This document shows positions 44,801-55,790 of a DNA stretch of 64,000 nucleotides, piece after piece. The stretch spans positions 11,311,501-11,375,500 of the forward strand of contig OX031072.1 of assembly GCA_943736015.1 (NCBI GenBank), written 5' to 3'. The position numbers were made by a program, and so were the translations under genes. This DNA is from Tridacna crocea. Taxonomy: Eukaryota > Mollusca > Bivalvia > Cardiida > Cardiidae. Under the pieces are notes generated by a model. The model was not told the origin of the DNA and searched no databases. It saw only the letters and a list, made by a program, of their open reading frames with translations. The first letter of the stretch is position 1. Each line of letters opens with the position of its first letter.

Positions 44801-47800
44801 AAAAGAAATTAAATGACTTATAACAAGTAATCACAACATAAAATGGTTTTGTCAAAATCATAGACTTGAGATTTGTCAAATTGTAAATCCACTACAGTCA
44901 TGTGTCATAATTTAGCACTAACAACTTTAAATTCAGTAAACCTTATCGTTGACTGCATGAAACCTCTGTAGATAGTATCTAAAGCTGTATTGACACAAGA
45001 ACAGAACTTGTAAATCAATCTGATGTTGATTTAAATTATAAAACACAGTGCGGTCACCTACGGAGACACAAAAGAGAAAGAAAACCTAAAGGCTAGGCAA
45101 ACTTGATATTAATGTATTATACCTATGCTAGACGGAGGATTAGGGCTCTGCGTGGTGGCGACAGTAGTATGTAGGGTGTTCTCTGTCAAAGAACGGTAAT
45201 CGGTGGTAACTGTTCTAGGTGTCTGTGCTGAAGAGGTCTGTCCGGGTTTTATGCTTCCCGTGGTCTGTTTACTGCGACTTGTAGTAAATGCTTTTGAGGT
45301 CTGTGACGTAGAAATGATGCTATTAACTGCCCCAATGTTAGTTGACGGTATATAACGAGTAATAATCCGAGGCAGTGTTTTTGTTGTATAATTAGGACGG
45401 GTGGTATTTTGCCCTACAGATGAATGTGCTGCTTTTGACGAAGGACTTAGACTTGGTGTAGGAAATCTGTATGTCACGAGTGATAGATTTTTCGGATCAG
45501 CCGTTGTTAAGTTGGAGAAAGCTTGGGCTGTAGGTGCGCTGTATATATCAGTTTTCGTGGTTGTGTATTTCGTAAAAAGTCCGTTGGTACCGCTGTCAAT
45601 AGCGGGTGTGCCGTCCTTATATTTGGTACTACTGGTCATTTTTTCTGTTTGTGAGTTTGTCGAGTCGGGTAAAGCTGAAGTTTTCACTACTGTTTCAGTT
45701 ACCATGGTCGTTGAGTACGACCAAGAAAGCACATGGGACTTTGTCGTTCTTTGTGGTAGGATATTTGTTGGGTACGAAAATAATCCATTGATATAAGTTG
45801 TGTTTAATTGTCGTGTAGTATTTGTTGGGTCTTTCTCTGACAATTTCGATGCAGGGATCGTGGAATACGTCAAAATTATTGGAGACATTTTCGTTGTAAC
45901 TGGAAGGTAATTGATCATTTGTATGTTATTCTTTTTTTTTAAATAATCTGTTAGCTAAAGGAAACTCATACTGTTTGCATATTTATGAAATATACAAAAA
46001 CAAAATATCCTTGTTTTCGGCAGAAAGTAATCAATTTACATTATTTTCTTACTGACCATGTTCCTGTTTACTAGCACTAAAGTATATTCTAGCGTAGTAG
46101 ACACTTGGTCGTCATAGATCTGTTTTTAGAAAGTATTTCCCTATTGCGACAGGTTTTGCTTAATTGTGCAATTTTGGCAAGTAAAACAAATCAGTTAGCA
46201 GATCAGTATGTACCACGTGCTCATAACATGCGTTTTGGAGTGTAAATAATTCCTATTTGACTCTGAAGTCAATCGGTCAAATTCCAAGGTCACAGTGACC
46301 GTCAACATATTGATATATAGACCGAACCTTGTCCAGATGACACCTAGACACAGCATTGACCTAGGTTCGCCAAATTTGACGGACATTTGTCTTGGATCGT
46401 AAATGATCTCTATTTATTTTGACGTCAAACGGTCAAATGTCAAGGTCACAGTGACCGTCAACATGTTGATATATTGACCAGACCTTGCAAAATTAAAACA
46501 AAAAACAAAAACGGATGATAACTAGACACAAAATTGACCTAGGTTCGTCAAAATTGACACAGACATTTTTCTTGGAATATAGATGATCACTATCGATTTT
46601 AAGATTAATCTATCAAAGTTCAAGGTCAGTGGCCTTTAACTTAATGATATATAGACCAAACCTTGTCCAGATGATAAGTCCACACAGAATTGACCTAGGT
46701 CCTTCAAATTCTGTACAGATATTTATCTTGGAGTGTAAATGATCCCTATCGATTTTAAGGTTAATCGCTGAAAGATTAAGGTCAGAGTGACCATCATGTA
46801 ATTCAGGGCCCGCGCTGCCGTTCGCCACTTGAGCCATTTGCTAAAAGAAACTTAAATTGTCTCAAAAATCATTATACTCGTACGTGGCTCAACTTGTGGC
46901 TCCAGCATTTTATTTGCGTATTATCGGGGACGTAGTAAGCGTCAAAGTCGACTGGGAAAAAGCGGAAGTAGAATCCATGTTTCGATATCAGTTCATGATC
47001 TGTGCCACTTCCTGTATCAATGTGGAGTAGGTGATCTTTTTTGTCCTATAATCGAGTTTATGGAGATTGCTGCAGAGTACTTTTAATGCCATTAAAGCTG
47101 CAGGGAAAAAAACCCTTTGCACAGAGTTTTCAAAAGCACAATTTTGTAGTTTTTATACGGTCACTGGCTTACCGTTGTCACCAACACCGGTCTGCTTTCC
47201 TATCTAAAAATATTAAGTTTTTTAATAACTGATAAAAATATTCTTACTCCGGTCCTCAGGAGCAGGCTGGCCAGCGCATTCCATTTCTTCGGCATTCGAG
47301 TTTTTTTGCAGGTAAGCAACCTAGATATAGACACATATATGGTATTCATAATATTCCATTAATTGGCACAGTAGTAAAGACGGAATCTTGTAGTCAACAA
47401 TCGTATCTGTGACCCTCGATATTACAAGCCCTGAGGAAAAGCGACCACGCTACCGAGCGATTCTTCTCTACTGAACAAGAACAAAAATAAAATTCAAAAC
47501 TTAAAATGGAAAATATTAAACTTTTTTTTTTAATTAGAAATTACTACATCTTCTAATAAGAACGATCTACTTTTCCTCGTTGGTTCTCCAAGCATAACCA
47601 CGTATCTTTCCCTGAAACAACCTTTGTTTCGTCAAAAATCACTTTCAACCAGTCCTCTGTCGTTTTCCAATGTAAATTTCACCTAGCAAAGACTGTCCTT
47701 GTCAGCCTATTCCAAGCAGCAAGGGCAATGGTCTATTTCAAAACTCCCATGAAGTCACCATATCAGTGTAATCTTCTTTGGACTTCCTTTCGACAGGGGA

Positions 47801-50321
47801 GTGTGTGTACCTCTGTTGTATAAGCTTCTAACTTCTGCCAATATTTCTCTATTGTTGACTGTTACAACCTCCAGTAACACCCTGTCGTTCCTCTCATGAG
47901 AATGTGTTTTATTTTCTACCACGATTCCCCACCTGCTTCCTTTCTTAGATGTTTTCTTAATTATGCCATTTTTTTTAAACTCTTTATTCCTGTAGAGATA
48001 CTTAATGTCATTAATCCTTCAATTTTCTGCCATTACTTAACCTAGATGAGATTGTCCGAATATCGATTCCTTGAAATAGTAGGTCAGATCTTGACTTCTT
48101 GTCCCTGTGACATTCTTGCAGACGAAAATGTCAACAAAATAAACAATTGAGTTGCTTCCCTTTGCATAGGTGTTGCAGTGTAGTATTCTGATGAAGAAAC
48201 CTACCCTTAATTTGGGTTAATTGACTTATATGGGATATTTAAGTTAAACTTGACTCAAAACACATGTTTGCAGCCATTTTAAGGACATTAATTTGAAACA
48301 CAAATACAGTATTGTTACGTAACCTATGTGCCCTTTGAATTCTGTTTTGATGGATCAAACACATAAGTTACAATATTCACCAGCAATTTATAAAAATCAC
48401 TTATTGCCTACTTAACCAATACCATTTTCAGTTTCTTACCGTTTTTAAATACATGTAACATTGCCAGTAATTACAATAACTCATTGTGAAAATTTGGAGG
48501 CATATTATTAAAGGAACACTACATGTATTTTGTGGTAGCTTATATTTGTTCACGGAAAATTTTGATATCTGGCCCGGTCTTCGGTCTGGCCCAATGTAAA
48601 ATTTATCAAGCAGCAGGAAAGTTAAAAATTAAGAAAAAAAAAGCTACTTTGTTGAAGTGTCACTTTCCAACTTCTTGCGTCGACGAAAAATTTTGACTTC
48701 TTGCCATACCTTCTGTATGGCGCGATATAAAGTTCATCCACACATTTTTAGGCGCAGATTAACTCCATAAAATTTACTCACCACGATGGTCTATATACAT
48801 AAATGGTTAGAGTAAGATTTCATTTAAAAGTATCGAGCGCGAAGGTCTAATTGTTTGCAAAAAAAAAAAACAATTTTCGTTTTGCCACAATGCTTTTTAA
48901 TTGAGCATCCGCAAGATGACCAAAACGGTATGAAGAAGAGAGTAATTAATAAAGTTTAAACATGTCATGTCCTTATTAGTACTCATCATATATACACTGT
49001 CCGAATATAAATTAAACATAAAAAGGACATGTGGCCCAAGGAAGAAAGTTACTTCGAATTTCACCAACAACTTACTTGACCATTATATATAATTGTGTAC
49101 CAGTTCTCCTTGTCCAAGTTTGTAATTGGATAAGTCGGTTTACAGTCAAACTCATACACGTAACCTATTGGCTGAGCCTGAGCATTTGCCTGTGCAGGAA
49201 ACAATCACAAAATAAGTTATGATCTAAAAATGGGTGGCTTAATGTATCGCCGAGATGAGTTATACTAAACAAGCCATCGGATAATTACTTTATTTTACTA
49301 ATCAACGTAATCAAAAGTAGGCAAGTCTATGGACATGCAGAAAATCAACCAATAGCAACATGTTTAGGCCCAGGTCAGTCTGGGCAGATACTTTTCGCAG
49401 ATACATTAAGTCTCCTTTTCATACAGCATGGCTTGAATATAAATCATGAGTGCCGACCTCGTTCAATATCCATTATCTTTAAAATTTGTAATTGTATCTT
49501 CAAGCGCAGATTTAGGCTACCTCTTAGATTACTTCAGAAAATATAGTGCAGAAATAAAAAGGGTAAAAACTGATTAGATATGTCAGAAAGTATTTCACAA
49601 TTTAGATGAAAGCTTATTCTCTATATTTTGTGCCATTTGGGCTTCATCTTGGTTTACACCTATGGTATATAAGTCATGATGAGATCAAAGAATCGGTAAG
49701 CCCTTTTGGCCTTGAAATGCATGACAAACAGGGTGCGTGTTTGTGTAACTAATTATACTTTGCATTCCATTGAAATTGCCAAACATCTTCCGAGTTACAG
49801 TTACAATGTGATTTAGATTGGTCGATGAATACTTAGTCTTGCCCTGTTCTAGTTCTCGAATTTAATCGGACTCTACCATGATCTTGAAAATATTACTAGA
49901 AAATGTCACTAGAAGACTTTTAAAGATATATTGATTCTACAAGGATTGTGTCAGGATAGAATATGGCAAATTTCAAGATTTTTTTTCTTTTCTTTAACTG
50001 AAAAAGAAGTTAAAATAAGAACCCTAAACACACCGGATAGTGTACAGGTAAAGTGGGTCTATTGTTTCAGTGTAGCCTGACTCTCACAGAACAACAAGAA
50101 CAGAACAGTGCAGTGTCTGCAGTGTCTGCTGGATATTTAATTCTTTGTGTCAAATCTAATCTAATGAAGACAGGCTAAATGGATACAAAAGTTCAAAGTC
50201 CCGAGTCACTTACGTATGGTAGCACACTCTGCTCCACATTGTAGTTACATACACAGGGATACTCAGCTTTGGCAGCACTCAGGATAATAACTAAAGCTGG
50301 GTTTAAAAAAAAGTCTAACAT
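41647..50321 (-). CDS. Gene E: SH3b-like / Ser-Thr mucin linker / CTLD protein (6 exons, complete frame)
   Basis: Exons: 50321-50214, 49189-49076, 47320-47248, 45899-45123, 44584-44303 and 41834-41647; 514 codons including the stop. Signal peptide 1-19 (core NPALVIILSAAKA), SH3b-like domain with YPCVCNYN, IGYVYEFDCKP, WYTIIYNGQ and VAYLQ (20-98), a 259-residue Ser/Thr/Pro linker with about six N-glycosylation sequons (99-357), and a CTLD (358-513) with CYELVPFELIWTKAE, AVWLGLSNKQQDG and FICEF. The WND site reads WETVDC and no EPN/QPD is present. All junctions are GT-AG in phase. The frame closes at TAG (CEFR*). A weak donor (C|GTTAGT) overlaps the stop, so splicing to another last exon, as in D, cannot be excluded. 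This is the most complete gene of the cluster. Confidence 0.92.
41947..42568. mobile_element. PIF/Harbinger-like element with TTA target duplication
   Basis: Terminal inverted repeats begin GGCTGCGATCACATAGAAC, and both ends are flanked by TTA (41944-41946 and 42569-42571). The element is 622 bp, and its sub-terminal parts are rich in GTATACGGTAT-like words. A minus-strand frame inside contains MDTSDEEDLALLLQA, similar in style to Harbinger transposase N-termini. It lies in gene E intron 5 and is non-autonomous. Confidence 0.8.
43026..43290. mobile_element. Palindromic MITE with nested hairpins
   Basis: Left TGGTTTGCAACACACGAAAA and right TTTTCGCGTGTTGCAAACCA are inverted ends. Each half contains its own hairpin, for example GGATCAGCCTGTGCAG / CGCACAGGCTAATCC. 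It is flanked by ATTATTAT on both sides, but the left flank is an ATT microsatellite, so the target duplication is uncertain. Confidence 0.8.
44303..44584 (-). CDS. Gene E exon 5: first half of CTLD
   Basis: GTTTGCAG|GTGATATT to ATATCTG|GTAACA on the - strand, phase 1-1. It encodes ISLCGQKLF, GKCYELVPFELIWTKAEL, DCQAKGGHLLTVH and PAVWLGLSNKQQDGIYQW. Confidence 0.93.
45123..45899 (-). CDS. Gene E exon 4: long Ser/Thr/Pro mucin-like linker
   Basis: ACCTTCCAG|TTACAAC to AGCATAG|GTATAA on the - strand, phase 1-1, 777 nt in one exon. It is less repetitive than gene D's linker and carries sequons such as TNTTR, LNTTY, SNLTT, QNTTR and PNYTT. The long + strand frame here is antisense. Confidence 0.9.
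46195..46800. repeat. ~155-180-bp tandem repeat with GGTCAnnnTGACC palindromes
   Basis: About four degenerate units. GACCTAGG recurs at 46358, 46536 and 46692. Perfect GGTCACAGTGACC palindromes are at 46288-46300 and 46444-46456, and GGTCAGAGTGACC at 46780-46792; the unit near 46625 has a broken version. It lies in gene E intron 3. Confidence 0.8.
47248..47320 (-). CDS. Gene E exon 3: last strand of SH3b-like domain
   Basis: ATATCTAG|GTTGCTTAC to GACCGGA|GTAAGA on the - strand, phase 0 to 1. It encodes VAYLQKNSNAEEMECAGQ then PAPEDR. Confidence 0.88.
47545..47960 (-). pseudogene. Degraded Tc1-like transposase fragment
   Basis: On the - strand broken frames include NRGTHTPLSK (part of a helix-turn-helix linker) and then HWKTTEDWLKVIFDETKV and VSGKDTWLCLENQRGK, which match the first catalytic Asp region of Tc1/mariner transposases. 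Several stops and frame changes interrupt it. It lies in gene E intron 2. Confidence 0.65.
49076..49189 (-). CDS. Gene E exon 2: middle of SH3b-like domain
   Basis: CTGCACAG|GCAAATG to GGTCAA|GTAAGT on the - strand, phase 0-0, 38 codons. It encodes QPIGYVYEFDCKPTYP and NWYTIIYNGQ. Confidence 0.9.
50214..50321 (-). CDS. Gene E exon 1: signal peptide and CxCNYN motif
   Basis: ATG at 50321 gives FFLNPALVIILSAAKA, then EYPCVCNYNVEQSVLPY, ending CCATAC|GTAAGT in phase 0. The CNYNVEQSVLP stretch is identical to gene D. A TATAAG about 50 bp upstream on the - strand (50369-50374) could be a TATA box; an AG just before the ATG (TTTCAG|GACATG) leaves a 5' intron possible. Confidence 0.88.
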
Positions 50322-52685
50322 GTCCTGAAATTACAACGAAGTGTCAGTGTTGTTGTCAATCTTTGATCCTTATATCAGTTTTGAAAAGAACGATACTATT
50401 TACAACTGAAATCTCGTTATTCAATTAAAGTTCTCAAATCTTACGATATGACAAATGCCGGGCGTGTCCTGCTTTAAAACAGGTTTTGGATGACAAATGT
50501 AGCTAAAATGGTGTTTGCCTTTATTAGCTTGAATACATTAAGGGAAAGGGAGAAAATGCTGATTACAACCATTTCATCTTTTCCTGTAATATCTTCGAAA
50601 GCTTTCTTTTCCATTTTATGATCGTTATCACCCGGACGTTAAATTTTGCTAAATTTTGAACATAGCAATGAAGACAAGTATTTGAAGTGATGTCGACAAA
50701 AAGTCCTTTCGTACAAGAATTTTCCAAGTCTGAATTCAACGGCAGAAATTTCCGTAAAATGCTTTTACCGGACCTATAATATGCCTAAGTACTCATTTCT
50801 AAGAAGGCGGTCTTCACAGCAAAATATATCATAGTACTCTTTGTTTGCTTTCATTTTGTTCAAAAGCATTGCAACATTGTTATGTTGGCGACCAGTGCAG
50901 CTACCAAAAATATCTTGGACCTTTTTTTTTTTTTAATTTGAATTTGCATAATATTCTTCACAAATTGCTTACTGTGTCCCATAAAACTATCGTCCTGATA
51001 ACGATTAAGAAAAAAACTGCCGAGCTAGGGATACTGACCAGGCACACTCTCCCTTAGTTACAAGTCATATATTATACCGGTTGAGCTGCCGGGTTCGGAA
51101 TATTCCACAGGATATACCGTCGGTTTACTTAAAAAACTCGTAATTACAGCTTGTTTCAAGCTGTACTTACAAGGTTTTTGAAGTAAATGACGATACCGCG
51201 ACACTTTTTTCAGGATTGCAGGTAACCATAATGGACGAGATATTTCAATGTGTCCTCAAAATATTCTTATTTTAGCACAACAAAGCCCCCATGAGACTTT
51301 CTTGCAGGTTTGCAACCGAAAACTTTGGTAATGATTTTATTTTTCCGTCGGACAGACGAACCTACAAGCAGAAGAACATGCGAACGAAAGGACGGACTAC
51401 ACAGGACGTTAGCAGGCAGGTAGACAGACAGACACAAACATGCAGGTACATACAGATACAGATATACAGACAGACAACCGGGAAGAGAGGCGAAATGATA
51501 TAGACAATTATACAGGCAGACACAAAACAAAGGAAGGGACGGAAGTTCATAGATAAAAATACCTTATACTTCTGTGGTCTTTCTCAAATGCAGTTCAACC
51601 ATGTGACCCTTACCTATGACCTTGTACTCTTTGTACAGTTACTAGCCCTTCTTCTGCAATGCATAATCCATTTCGCTTTTATCTACAGTGTAGATTATGA
51701 TCAGTCTGCAAAAACTTGTGGTCTGATCATGAATCTACAGTATCCGACAGGGTAATTTTTCCACCTAAAATAACTTTAGATATCAATATTTGGATTAAAG
51801 CTATCAGAGAGAATGTTCACGTCAGTTATTGAAGAGCTCAACTATCCCCCTCCCCCAATGACGAGGTTTTAGAATCGCCTGTGTTGAAAGCACTTACAGG
51901 CTACAACATAGATATGGCTGGAATAATTATGTTCACCGTTTAAAAGGCTAGAGAACATTATGGGAAAAAAAGAGGAAATACTGGCCATTGTTTCTTTTTT
52001 TCCACAATCTTTTCAAGTTAAAAAAAACTTTATTGTTCAAGATCATTAGAAAACGGGATTATTTGGTAAAGGTTAAGGGGCTAAATTTTATCTCTTTATC
52101 AGTATAGCAAGAGTTAACATTGCAACTGACATCCTGGCTTGTGTAAAGCCAAGTGCTGAACAATGCGATTCTTGATAATAAAGAGTAAACATTAAATACA
52201 CCTAGCGAATCATTCATTCTTATTCTAATCTTTTTTCTCTCCAGGTAAATTTAGTGTTAACATATGTGATTCATCAATTAATGACAGTCGATAGATTTAC
52301 AAAAATAACTGACAAAATGGGTTGGAACAAATGTAATGCTTATCTGGTTCTTCTCCAAGATCCAGGTTCACAGTTAATATCATTTTTTATGCATAATGTA
52401 AAAAAAAAAATAATACATAATAATCATAATATGACAGGTACTGAGGGAAATCCGTGGAAATAAATAAAACAGGGGGAAAATTGGTATGGAGTGTTCAAGA
52501 TTAAAATTGGAGGTATTTTTCACCAGCTATTCCCCAATGACCAGCATACATGACTAGAAGTCGGATGCTATCAATAAAAGTACATATTGAGGTATAAGCA
52601 GCTCTATCATTTCGACCGAGTTTAGGACGCATGGAATTCACAACCAAAGAAAAAAAAACGGCATAAATATACCATATAAATCTTC
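50322..52685. other. Gene-poor flank with repeats
   Basis: Includes a degenerate family 1-like block (about 50525-50720), a CAGA-rich simple repeat (about 51370-51480), a family 2 element (51665-51755) and a family 1 hairpin (51945-52075). No coding evidence. Confidence 0.5.
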
Positions 52686-52689
52686 TTCT

Positions 52690-53260
52690 TTGACTAATAT
52701 GTAAGTATGAACTTCTGCGAATGTTCTTTTCGTTATCAGGGAGAACATGATCTCCATCATCATATAAAAAGACTTCAAGAGTTTACTATTGTAATTGTAC
52801 CCATAAAACTAGGAGATAGTCCGTTGAACATTCTATAAAAAGAATCAGTTTGTGTTTACGCCTCCTTTGTCTTGAGATTTTCCACCCAGTTCCTTGGTAT
52901 AAATCACGGGAAATAATCAGTTTGGTGCAGCCTATTACTATTCGGGCCGCTTCATTTTGAACTTGATCTAATTGGAGAGAAGGGATCCTATGTGTTTGTG
53001 GCTGGTAACAGGCGGTATTTCTATATTTGGCATAGACAGATCGTGATGGTTAGGTTTGCAAGATATTACTAAAGATTCAGACTTAGATGGATTAAACTTG
53101 ACGTACCACTTCTAAGCCCATTTATTAATATGATCGATGTCTGATTGTAAAACTGTTGCTACTTCATCCGGATCACCTACAACCATTGATATGCTGGTAT
53201 TGTCTGCAAACAGGCTAATAATTATTAGCCTGTTAAATTTTGATGATAATTTTCATTACG
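52690..53260 (-). pseudogene. Non-LTR retrotransposon reverse transcriptase remnant
   Basis: On the - strand LFADNTSISMVVGDPDEVAT is followed by DIDHINKWA-stop-KWYVKFNPSKSESLVIS, the standard stretch after the RT catalytic FADD box, here changed to FADN. Further on QLDQVQNEAARIVIG and related words match the C-terminal part of such proteins. Stops and frame changes show it is dead. Jockey/CR1-type by eye; the clade is not certain. Confidence 0.75.
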
Positions 53261-55790
53261 TTCTTTGCATTTGCATTGTCTCGTATGTATATTTCTCATC
53301 AAATGTCCCATAGGCTTTTTGAGTTGAGATTGCTTTAAAATTGTTGTAATTATGGTCAACCGTACTAAAAAATCATTAAAATTTCCGTTAAGTTTTCCAA
53401 CATATTTGCCTAAACATGCTTCAAATTTCCTTAGCCTCCTGTATCTATCATTTAGAACTTAGTGAATTTTGAATTGTTGTTTTTTTTGTTGTTGTTGTTT
53501 ACTTTGCCTTTTTCCCCCGGTTATATTATCTTAAGTATAATTGAGATATCAACGAAACCTACTATTCTTCGGGCAAGAAAGTCAGCAGAATGTAGATTCA
53601 AAAATGAAATAGGTCTCAGCAGTAACCAAGGGATAAAGATGTAAGAACTGAAATACTCCCCCCTCCTCTTCCCTTAAAAAAACTCAGAACATGATTTTTT
53701 TATGTATACGTATATATGTTGATTGATGCAAACAAATCACAGAGATTTGCTGCGGGGAAATTGTTGAAAAAAAAAGTATTATGAAATAAAATAGAAAGTA
53801 TTTATATCATTGGTTGCAATAAATATAGTCAATACGGTAAACATAACCCTTCACCAAACAATTCCTTGGTTTTGAATCAATAAGAAAGATATACTTTCAA
53901 GCGCCCTTTTTCCTCTGGGTAATGGAAACTGGGTATCGTTTTGGAAAGGGCTAATTGCTAAAATGCTTGAATTATTTTTTTTTTTCAAAAAGTATATCAG
54001 GCAAGGCCTTTGAAAATAGGGCTTAGGGCATCTGCAAAAAGTATCGATTCATGTTAGTCTGCACACTCCGCGCAGGCTGCTATAAGTCTAAACCTGTCGC
54101 TATTGGTCAATTTTCCACATGCAAAAAGATCCGCTCTTCCTCCAAAATTCACTCAGTCGTCTGACTAAGTGGATTTTATGGATCCATAATTATGTTATTA
54201 TTTACTTGGTATGATGCATCACGGAGATGCAGTTAGCCCTAATTGGAAGAGTACGGCTCATAAAGCTGAAAGCTTGAAACTTTTTCGTCAACTAGTGAGA
54301 TATGTTGTCTGATAAAAAACCACACTTTCACAAAATAGCCGACAGCAGGTTGATATGAAACGAATGATACGCTAGTTTTTTTTCGGTATTGGTGACAAAA
54401 ATATCACTTGTTAAAGATGGGTATGCTCTTTGGACTTTTTCTTTGCTTTGGAGTAGTCCCCCCTTTTAATTAAACGCTGCATATATTCCCTCAATCCTTC
54501 GACTCTCCCATCTTACATCACAAGTCAACATTTAGTCCATATTTATTCAGATGGGAACGTGGTATGTAAGCACTTGAGAGAGCAGGCGTATATAGGTCTT
54601 CAAATATATTTCATTCATCACTAACTAACCATAAACAAACATATGTAGTAATATGTATACCAACTCTTATTTAGCTTGACTGAATTTACTATACTTCTTC
54701 TCCTAGACGCTCTGTCTACAACAACAACCAACAACAAAAACCTTTGTTGTGCAAACGGAAATGCTAGTATGAGCAGCGACACAAATATGTGAGTACATAT
54801 GACACATTGACATTTTTCAACTTGCTACTAAATCCAGTATGTACCCTACATGACTATATGTAATATCAAATGCATTACTAATGAAATGGTGATTTTTGTC
54901 TATTTCAATAGTATTTTTGAGCACTTGCGCATCGTTGGTTGCAATTATCAATTGTTCTATGGCCGACTCGACCATGAAAAACCGGAGATGAAAACTATAT
55001 GTAGTAAAAACTCTGGAAACCTTTGCCCTTTTGTCAACGTCTAGTGCCATGGAATGTTGGCCCATATTCAATGAATTTGATTTTAGGGTACCGAAAACAA
55101 ATGACAGAAACAAAGCCCATAGAAATCAAATGATTTCTTTTGGAAATGGTACTACGGTATCGAAGTTATTCGTACAAGGGAGGGCAAAACATATTATGGG
55201 AAAAGGAAAAAAATGCTGCCAGCAATTTCTCCTTTCCCTACGATGTTTTCAAGGGCCGTTGAAGTCGGGATCGTGTAGCAAAAAGTTAAGCAGGTACATA
55301 ATGTTTATCTCTTTCTTAACAAACTATTAGTTTTACGGTCAAGAAGCAGGGGACTTGGATACTTGTTTACGGCTGTGGCGAATCATGTTGCCCCGAGCTG
55401 AGTTTGCAGGGACTTTGGAACTTTTTTCACGGCTATGGGTATTGTAATCGCCTGCAAGTTTGGGCCGGACAACGGATTTAATTATACTGCAAAGAAATCG
55501 TGGTCTAATTGGATAACATGCCCCGAACATATATATCATGTACACTGTAAAACCAACGTTAAAGCAGTTTCCCTTTCGGAAGCCCCGTATGGATGACTAT
55601 ACTATTAACACAATATCGAAAATATCGGCGTCGATCAATTTTAAAATCAAGATTATGGACATAGCTGCACTTTTTAAGTATAAGTTAATGATCATATATT
55701 TCATTTGTATGAAATTAAATCGGAGGGAGCCGAAGCCGACCGACGATTTAGTTTCATACAAATGAAATACGTTGATCAATAACTAACTTA
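53261..55790. other. Repeat-rich spacer
   Basis: Holds a dispersed repeat (53990-54145), a family 1 hairpin (about 55185-55260) and a hairpin at about 55698-55770 with arms TTTCATTTGTATGAAA / TTTCATACAAATGAAA. Short frames at 54817-55113 show no known domain. Confidence 0.5.

Noticed and set aside
51267..51550. Cys/Leu-rich minus-strand frames
   Set aside because: Low-complexity product of a CAGA-type simple repeat.
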